A stretch of DNA of 64,000 nt. It comes from Spirometra erinaceieuropaei. Lineage: Eukaryota; Platyhelminthes; Cestoda; Diphyllobothriidea; Diphyllobothriidae. The notes beneath the pieces are model-generated. The model was given only the letters and a program-made list of their open reading frames with translations. It was not told where the DNA came from and ran no database searches. Location: NCBI GenBank assembly GCA_902702965.1, contig CACRXP010000036.1:995267-1059266 (forward strand), written 5' to 3'. A program made the translations under genes and the position numbers. How positions within the stretch are numbered: position 1 is the stretch's first letter; the number at the start of each line of letters is the position of its first letter. Shown here in pieces: positions 35,001-44,000 of this stretch.

Positions 35001-38000
35001 TAATGGATGTGTACCATGTTGTATACTTCTTAAGGAACATGAATGGGCGGACAGATATGATGTTATTTTAATGGACATCCCACGATCTCTAGAAATCTCT
35101 AATTACAAACTTTTTTAAAACCAAAAGACACCCTTTCATTGGGTACCATATTTAAAGGGGACGTAATTTGTCACCAATGAAATACAGGCAAGGATATTTT
35201 ATAACTTTTTCATAAAATATATTTGAATTTATAAGGACACCGAAAGTCAGTGGAAAAAGTAAACACTATTCATGCAGTTACTCTTTACCGAAAGGAGCCG
35301 AAAAGGTGCGCTTGCAAAAATCGGCATTCTAGTGCGACTGAAAAATCTTAGAATTATGCAACGTCCTATTTAGTATTATTACCCCACCCAAGTAATCTTT
35401 TCCAGTTGGAAACACTTTCAAAATTTTCGACCAACATTTCTTGAGGTATTTCACCTACTGTGCATCCACGGCGCTAAATTCTCCCCCATTGTACACGAAC
35501 TCATATAATTCGCGGTCCGCCGCGGGCTGCGGGCTGACTATCGAAATGGTTATTTAATGACAAGTACAAAACGTGGCCAGAAAACGCGGGAATTCATCCC
35601 AAATTGATTTGGCTAGCCATTTTCACCGGGCAGACCTTAACCAGCCTTGGACAGAATCTCAAACCAATGGAGTTCCTTGCGAGGGGTTGGACCTGCTCTC
35701 CAGAGTGCAATAATGCTTGTACTAACGGAAGAACCTTTAACAAAGGGGTCATGTAACTACAAGGAGGGTTCGCAAGGCACTTCTAAACTGGCATCTAAGC
35801 TTTCGAAATAAAAATAATTCTCGGTAACATTTATTGAGATCGCGTTTAGCACGCACTGAAATAGGAACTGAAATTCAGAAGTGTTTCCAAAATCCCTTAA
35901 TTTAATCATGAACCAACATGTGTAATTAACTGAATTTCTAATGTCGGGTTCCAAAAGAAGCGACTTCTACGTATTCATATAAGCCTCTTTTCGGGTCCCT
36001 CGCCAGTTATTTCCTTAGGCTGCCCCCGATGAGAACAAGGTGAACTGTGGCGACTCTGGTAGTGGGTGAACTTGAAGCGCCACAAGCTTGTCCGAGCCCT
36101 CCAGCCCTGGCACTGATGCTGTGCTGGGAATCATGTGATTACGGCTCCCGGGCGGACGTAGCCTTGAGGACAGCCAATCACGGGCGGCCACAAACCACGA
36201 CCAATCAACTTATAAAGCCGACGCTGACAGACTCTCACATGACACATTCACGCCCACATCACCTTGGCGAATAGGCGCGCGTCGGGGCTCTGACCGCCAT
36301 TAAGGCTGTGTACAGAATCCACAACTTCTACTGGCGCCTTCCCCTCCAGAACGGGATTGGGCCGTGATTATTGTGATGCTCTGAATACACTCACCACTTC
36401 GACGCTACTGCCCTGGCCATCACAATAATCAGAGGAATTCGTGCTTAGAAGGAGGTGTGTATTCAGTGCTGAGGCTGTAGTGTGTTCGGAGGCCTCGACG
36501 CGCGGCCGATTCGAGACCCGCTCGCGAGTGTAATGTGAACTCGCATGAATAAGCCCACGCCCCAAGTGAGAGCCAGCCAGCGTTCGTTTATGGAGTTAAT
36601 TGAGTGAGTCCAGGGTGGGTGAGCGCCCGAAGCTGACGGTCCTGGGGGCTGAATGCGCGTACTTTTCATGCGCCCATAAGCCGTGATCACATGATGCCTA
36701 GCATGTCGTATGTGTCAGGGCCAGAAGGCATACGCGCGTATGAGGAGCTACAAACTTCATGTAGACTATTAATTTCCGGTCGCACTGCGGCGTCCGAGGA
36801 AACCCAGGCATCCGGATCGCTGTCACTTACAGTAGGTGGGTTAAGTCATGAAATGCCAACCGAAATTACGAAATTCATTTTCGTTTCGAAAAGATTAATT
36901 TATTGGCGCCGTCAAACCAATCAGCATGCAGTTTAATTCTATAATAATTCAGGTACCTCAAGATGCCGGCTTTCCAACGAACTTCTTACCGGCTGCATGA
37001 AAAAATTATACTCTGCAAAAATGCATACTAATTAAGAAGTATGCATTTTTCTGATTGATTTTCGATGCACTTAAAAATTCAATCATACTTTATGGAAAAC
37101 GTGTATAAAACAATTCATTCTCCTGCTCATTTAATAGAAGATTATGTCTTCTTTAAATTTTATAGCGAAAGAAGGGTATAATTCGGTTTTAAAAAGTTTC
37201 TAATTGTGAAATTTTTTAATACCGTGAAATGGCCGTTCATAAAGCGTCATACCCCTGCATTTACCAACGTGGCTTGTAAAGTTAACAATATGACTCAAAT
37301 CCACTGCTAAATCTTATGAACCCCATGTAGTCTCCTTTAAATACCGTAGAGAAATGTATGGTTTCCCTTACGCGGAAAATATACGGCTCGTAGTTTTGAA
37401 ACGCTGAATTCAGTAACACAGCAGGTCGGGTTCAAAATGATTCGGGAATTGGAAAAGTTTTTGAAAACCGGATTATATCCTTCTTTCGACTATAAAATTG
37501 GAAGAAGACGTAATTTTCTACCGAATGAGCAAAAGAATGAATATTTTTATGCATGCCTTTCATGAAATATAATTGAATTTTAACGGCATTGAAAATACAT
37601 CAGTAAATATATACTACTTAAGTAGTAGTATATATATTGCGGAGTGTAATTTTTGCATGCAGCCGCTAAGAAGCTCGTCCGAAAGCCGGCATCTTGAGGT
37701 GACTGAATTATTATAGAATTAAACTGCGTGCTGATTAGTTTAACGGCGCCACTAAATAAATCTTTTCGAAACGAAAATGGATTTCGTAATTTCGGTTGGC
37801 ACTTTATGAGTTCACCCACCTGCTGTAGTCGGATGGTAAATGTGCAGCCTGACCTCTGTGAGAGAAGATTGCAGGCCATGACCTGTTGTTGTCACTCTGT
37901 ACATTTGGCAACAACCTCGCCGGGAGAATAAGGAGGCGTCCAGTTGTTCAACTTGGCGGCCATTGCTTTCGAGGGGTGTATTTTCCCTGCCAGACATGGA

Positions 38001-41000
38001 GCTTGAAAACACTTTGTCCTTCCTAACACTAACAGATAAACCGATTGCTTTAGCAATCGCTTTTATTCCCTACACTATACACTGTATGTCAGCATAGGTT
38101 GACGCTAGTAGGATGACATTGTCGGCGTAGTCGAGGTCAGTCAGCTGGATCCGAGGGAAAATTCGGCCTTATGAAAATCCTGTACGTTTCTTCCAAGATT
38201 TCATTTGCCAGCGTAGACAGACAGGATAGGCAGCAGAATGTAACCTTGTCTAAACCAGACCAAGTATCGAGTTGCCTAGCGAAGGTAATCATCGCCACAT
38301 CGTGTCTACCGGAAGAGTTGCGTGGACCGCTGGACCAGAGGGCAAAGTAAGATTTGATACCCTAGATTTTGATTTCACGAGAATCTGCATGGGGAATTCG
38401 GAGTCCAAGGAGGCATCAAACATCTCCATTGTTTTAATGAAGACTGGGCACTGCCAGACCTTGGGTATAAGGATCGAGGAGCATTTGCAAACACAAGTAC
38501 CCAGTACCACATTTTGGACGTAGATTGGATATTCAGACACTTACAATGCTCGGCCGCATCACTGGACCGGGGTGTTGGGGGCGTCGCTTGACATAGCCGC
38601 CATAGCATAAACCTTAACGCTCAAAACGGATATTGCGCGTAATCTGGTTATCGTTGCAGACAGAATGCCAAGGCAGTACAATTGGAGGTATCCGCTAGGC
38701 GAGTAACTGAACACCATGCTGTGGGATGCCGCCGCGAGAACCGCAAAGTCTTGCTGAACTCCATGCTTTGAGCCGCATGAGCGTTACGAATACTTACTCC
38801 CGTCTCCCTAGCAAACACTTAGCCACCCTTTTCCAAACTTTTTACCACCCTCGAAATAAAAGCGCCTACATGCTTATACGAAAACGCTGGGTCATGTAGG
38901 TACCTGATTCCCCCATGACATATAGCACAGACACCGGCGGTGAGAATGACTCCTTGCGCTCTTGTTAGGGCTCACCGATGGTTCGGACCACGTGCCGTCG
39001 AAATGACATAACCTGAAGGGAAGCCCGACTTTGATTGTCTTAAGTATTTTGCTGCTGCTGTATGTTCCCGTGTTGCTTTGCCGTACTGATGCAGATGACG
39101 GACACTGACGGGGCCCCGGCTGAAACATTTACCGGAGTATCTTTTGTAATGTGCTGGGCCACAACGCGCGTCGGTGCAATGATTGGACTTCTGCTGCAGC
39201 GAGCCTACTGATAGATAGTGCAGGAGCTGCTCTTTTGCAATCTGTGTCGTACAACCATGCCTTCTTCAAGACACAACCGCGGCCAGATGTGGAATAGAAG
39301 CGTTTTAGCTATTGGAGTTACGAGAAGGCCGTAGCGGATTTCGAAGGCGAACCATTCTTCTAATTCACCAGCTCCTACCAGCACTGACAACCAAGATGCG
39401 GTGACAGCTACCATGGGCAGCAATTTTTGCTTCGCCGTGTCCTTGATCGCTGTCATTGATACCAGGGGGCTTTCATATCTGTATTGTAGAACTCTTCTTT
39501 GTCTTAACTCCATGCATGAGGCCTCTCTGTGGTCTGTCATACTACTTACTAGCATGTCACCAAAATCACTCCACTTGATTCATGCTTACCACGACGGAAC
39601 AAGGAGCGGAGTCCGCACGAATAGCAAATAAATTAATTTAATTAATGTTGCCTTTGATGTCCGTCAAAAGTTCCTTTCGATCAAATATTTCCAACTATGT
39701 GATAAGACTGAGTTCTTCCACACGCATTGCTAGATGACTCCAATGATGCAGCAGGTTCTGGTTCGTGTAGAAGAAGAAAAGCTCTTACGGCCAAAAATAC
39801 ACACCTTCAAGGGGTATGGAACTAATGGTACTTGCGTTTAATTTTCCGAAGTTGGCCTAAATGCTCGCAGCTTCAGCAACTACTGTACTTTCAGTCAGAA
39901 ACAAAACTGGTTAAATCCACTCTTCGTACTCACTAAAGTAGATTGTTTGCCGTATTGGCCTTCAAGGCGAAATTGTGCCTGAACTTTGCACTGACTGACG
40001 CGGTTGTGTCGAGGTAGCCAACTGCCTAAGTGGACTGATGTTATGAAGGTAGACCCCGAGCGTATCGTTTGCCCTGCGCTCTTCGGTTTGCACGTCTGGC
40101 GCGTCAGATGATATCTTTTTCGCTCCCGAGTCTGTCATCAGTTAACTATAATAGAACATGATGACTCGTTATGTTGCGAATCGGCTGGAGCCGTTTGAAT
40201 CCCTTCTCAGGCATATCGTTGAAACCTCGAGTGCGGTTAAGAGGCTGTTTTAAAGATATTTTTATCGTCGATTCCAACGGTGTTTGCATCCCTCTGCGTG
40301 GATTCCTCCTCATCTGCTGTGGTAGTTGTTGGTGCAACAGCATTGGTGGCTGCGTCTCCGTCAGTCCCGCATTGCGGTGCGGCCTTGTGTATGCCCGTTG
40401 TAGGTTCTCCCCTGTTTGGATTCGCCTTCGGCCCAGCTTCGCTCTTGCACTTTTGTCCGTTGAGCTGCCTCTGGGGGGCTTGGAAGGCTGTAGAAGGGTG
40501 AGGCAGCGTTTGATGGGCATTGATTCCGTGTACCAGGAATATATTTTTTCCCTCTTTACGCGGTAATTTCCCGGACCCAGGGTTTCGGCATCTGGAAGGC
40601 AAGTGTGTGTCCGGAGTCTGGGCAGTGTTCGGTCACCAGAGACAATGGATCCATTCTCCTTACTGCCCGCATGTGTTCTTTACTACGGGTTTGTAACTGC
40701 TTCTCGGTCTCCTCGATGCAAGTAGCTTTGAAAGAGTTACAACGGACCGAGTAGATTACGTCTGTTGTTTGGAGGATGGAATGTGTACGAGGAATTCGTT
40801 CTCCTCCTGGCGAGCGCTTCCCTACACTGATGGCGTTTTTGAAGCAGTTTCCCGCCTCCTGAGACCTTTAGAGATGGGCATCACTCATCGACCGGAGTCA
40901 CCCATTTAACATTTGGTCGTGAGACCTAAGGTCCTCATCGGTACGAGGCGAAAGATACATATATTAATAACTGCATAGACGAAAATGCTTACCTTGCAGT

Positions 41001-44000
41001 CCTCAGGCCTTGAGTTTGCGTTAAATCGCAGCAAGAGTTTCGAAAATTTGGTGGCAAATTCGAAGAATCTAATTCGAGGCGGACACACTTCTTGTTTGCT
41101 CTTCGTTAGACCTGTTTCACCAATACGCAATGAGGTTCTACTCTATTGGAGGTAGGAAAACCAATGGTGTAGTGATGAGTGCTTATTTCATCAAATTGAC
41201 TTGGTCTTCTTTGGTTCTGACGCTTCGCCGAACTGTCATCAAGCTACAGCATAATGTCCAATACTTATTTTCGAGCGTGAGTGAAATTCTGAAGAAAGAG
41301 CGAATTGGGTGTATTTTAACGTGCCTTCTTATCACACATGCACCAAATATCCTACTAAAGTATATAATCGTCCCGATTACTGTTTAATCTGGTCACGTAA
41401 TTTGTCTGGATTAATTTTCCAGGAAAATCCAATATGCCAACCAATAAATCTTTCAGAATTGAACACTAGAAATCCTCAAATGTTACTTGCTTCCAAAAGT
41501 ACACACCGATTTACGTCGGTTGCCTTTGTGGACACTGCTTTGGACATAGTTGTGCTAGTTTGTTTTACAGCTTAAGTGCTCCCACAATTGATCTGCAATA
41601 TAGCTGGTAGATACTAACTAACTGATACTCTGCCTCAGGATTTCTTCGTAAAGCGCTTGGGGGGAAAGCATCGATTTAATCATAATAAAGAAATTGCAAG
41701 CACCTATGATCACGCTACTACAGTCACATATGAACGTCTGCGAACTATGGGCAACTAAGGTGTAGAAGCCCCTTGAATGATTGCATATTCGACTGTTAGA
41801 TAGGCAGACTAGGAGAGTATCCAAGTGACGATCCTGGACATGCGAGTCTACTGAAAACAGTCCAAATGCCCCCTAGACCGCCCACTGTAAAGGTCAGCGC
41901 ATTGTGGTTGGTCAGTCAAACGCGATAGAACCGAAGTGAATGTCAACTAAGAGAACATTTTTTGTCGAAAATATACTCCTTTGTAACGGTTATAAGGGGG
42001 ACTTTTAATGGACTCAACAGGCGGTCAGCCGAGTCTCTCAAAATTAATTGCTGAGTCCAAGATTCAGTCAATGAAGAATGGAAAAGAAGAAAATCATGTC
42101 CTTCAATACAACAAGTTTCTTCCTTGAAAATCGGTTCTCAGAGTATACGTAAGTTTCTTGCTTTTCACTGTAACAAGTTTTATATTCTGAACGAAAATTC
42201 CAAAACGAATATCGCCTTTTGGGCCGATGAGACTGGCGTTTTTACGAGTTTCTTTAAACACCACGAGTTCCTATCCGAGAGGTTGTCTATGCAAGTTAGA
42301 AAAGCGCCTGGACAAATGGCGGTCGAATTTAATTTCCGAGTCAGTATTGAGCCCAGTTTATCACACACATCTGCATGTGATCTCAGGTAACAAGACCGAG
42401 AGATGATGAACATTCTTAGTGGTTTGAAGCCGTCCATTTTTGTCAGTACGTTAACGGCCGTGTATCACTCATCTGAAACTATTGAGAAGTCAAAACATCT
42501 CTTGTCGGTTACCCCGTCAACTTTATCCAAGTCATTTTTCGCCTTCGATATCTCCCATCACAGTTGAGACATTTTTTAACCTTTCCAGGCAGACAGTTTA
42601 ACAGCAAATGTCCAAATATATGAACCTTGGTACCACATCTCTCGCTATTGTCTTTTACTCACTAACCTCGTCGCTTGCGTCAACAACATCCCGCGTCTCC
42701 TGTAAGAGGTATTATAGTTCTGGATTGGCTTAGAGATATTTATGCGTCCCAGTCTTCATGTTAAGAAGGGGACTCCAGCCGTTAATTCAACTTGAAACGG
42801 CATGCTCTCCTGTTCGATCCCAAGAGTGCTGCTTTACTTAGGACTACTTTATCACTCTTCATCTGCAATTCGTCTGTTTTTCCTTTGATAGGAGCTCGGA
42901 GATTGCTGGAGAACGCTGGGTCGATGTTGGGTGGATTTCATAAGCTGAGCAGATTCTGGTGGCTTACCAGTTGGTACGTTTTAGTTCCCCTCTTCACCGC
43001 GGGCATTTGCATCTCCCTATTCATCGACTATGCGCCCCCGAAGTTCACAAACGGTCAACCCTTTCCTGATTGGTCAATCGCGTTTGGTTGGTGCGTTGCC
43101 CTCATTTCGATTCTCCCGATGCCCGGCGTAGCTATTTTCCACAGTATCAAAAACCGGCGACAACTCTCTGTGGTGAGCGCAGTATACTGAGGCATTTAAA
43201 TATGTTCAAGGTATCTGTTTAATAACACATAGTCTTATTTAACTGCTCATTTTGAACCTACCACTCGAATCAGTTCGTGATAACCTCGTTAAGTACATGT
43301 GGTGATTTCACTATTGAGATTTCGTCCGACGAGTACATTAAAGGGGGCAGCTGTTAGTCCCTCTTGAACTGTATACTGGGGAAGATAGTATTTTGCTAAT
43401 TATCGAAATGCCACAGCATGCTCTTCTCGACCGTGGCAAACGTGTCATCAGCATAATGGCAACAAAATCTTGGCTTATACTGGCTGAAGACAGTCTCTAC
43501 CAGCTTCCGGAGGAGTAGTTCTGATGTTAGACTGCATATTGGGTAGCCCGCTGGAGTACTCCTGATCTGACCACAGGTTTTTCCAGCAAAGTGGAGGAAG
43601 GTTTTTTGGAAAAATTCGACCAGCATGACTGAGTGCTCCATTTTACACAGTTTCTATGTCTCGTCGTATGCCTCTCCCAGTTTATCGCGCATGACTTCGT
43701 ACAACCAATTCGGTTGGATGGATTTAAACAAGGAGGCCACATCGAGAAAGTCCATGCTTTCTTCCAACCGAATTCTTCGACCTCGGACATATAAGAGGAA
43801 TTTGTAGGCCTATCGGAGTGAGACAGTCGAATTGCCCTAAAGGAACTTCTGTTTGGATTGCATCCGTTTTGCAAAATTATACGTAGGACTGACTTTAAGA
43901 CAACAACCAGTTATAATTTGATTTGAAGACCTCTGGAAAATCAGGGAATCAGGTCAGAGCATTATCTGCTGTTTTCATTTGGCGTCGTTCGGTCTCCGTG

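Larger units (their letters stand above)
33599..42891 (+). other. SLC6 intron 10 (9.3 kb)
   Basis: The longest intron, filled with repeats: dispersed repeat copy 2 (34005-34520), a foldback element (34620-35365), a GC-rich block (36040-36700), a TIR element (36830-37825), a CR1-like RT fragment (37935-38300) and a Penelope endonuclease fragment (40146-40910). The stretches 38640-40145 and 40911-42891 hold nothing I can name. Confidence 0.65.

Noticed and set aside
40171..40566. 131-codon plus-strand Cys-rich frame
   Set aside because: Antisense to the Penelope endonuclease tail; no signal peptide or cysteine framework that would suggest a real gene.
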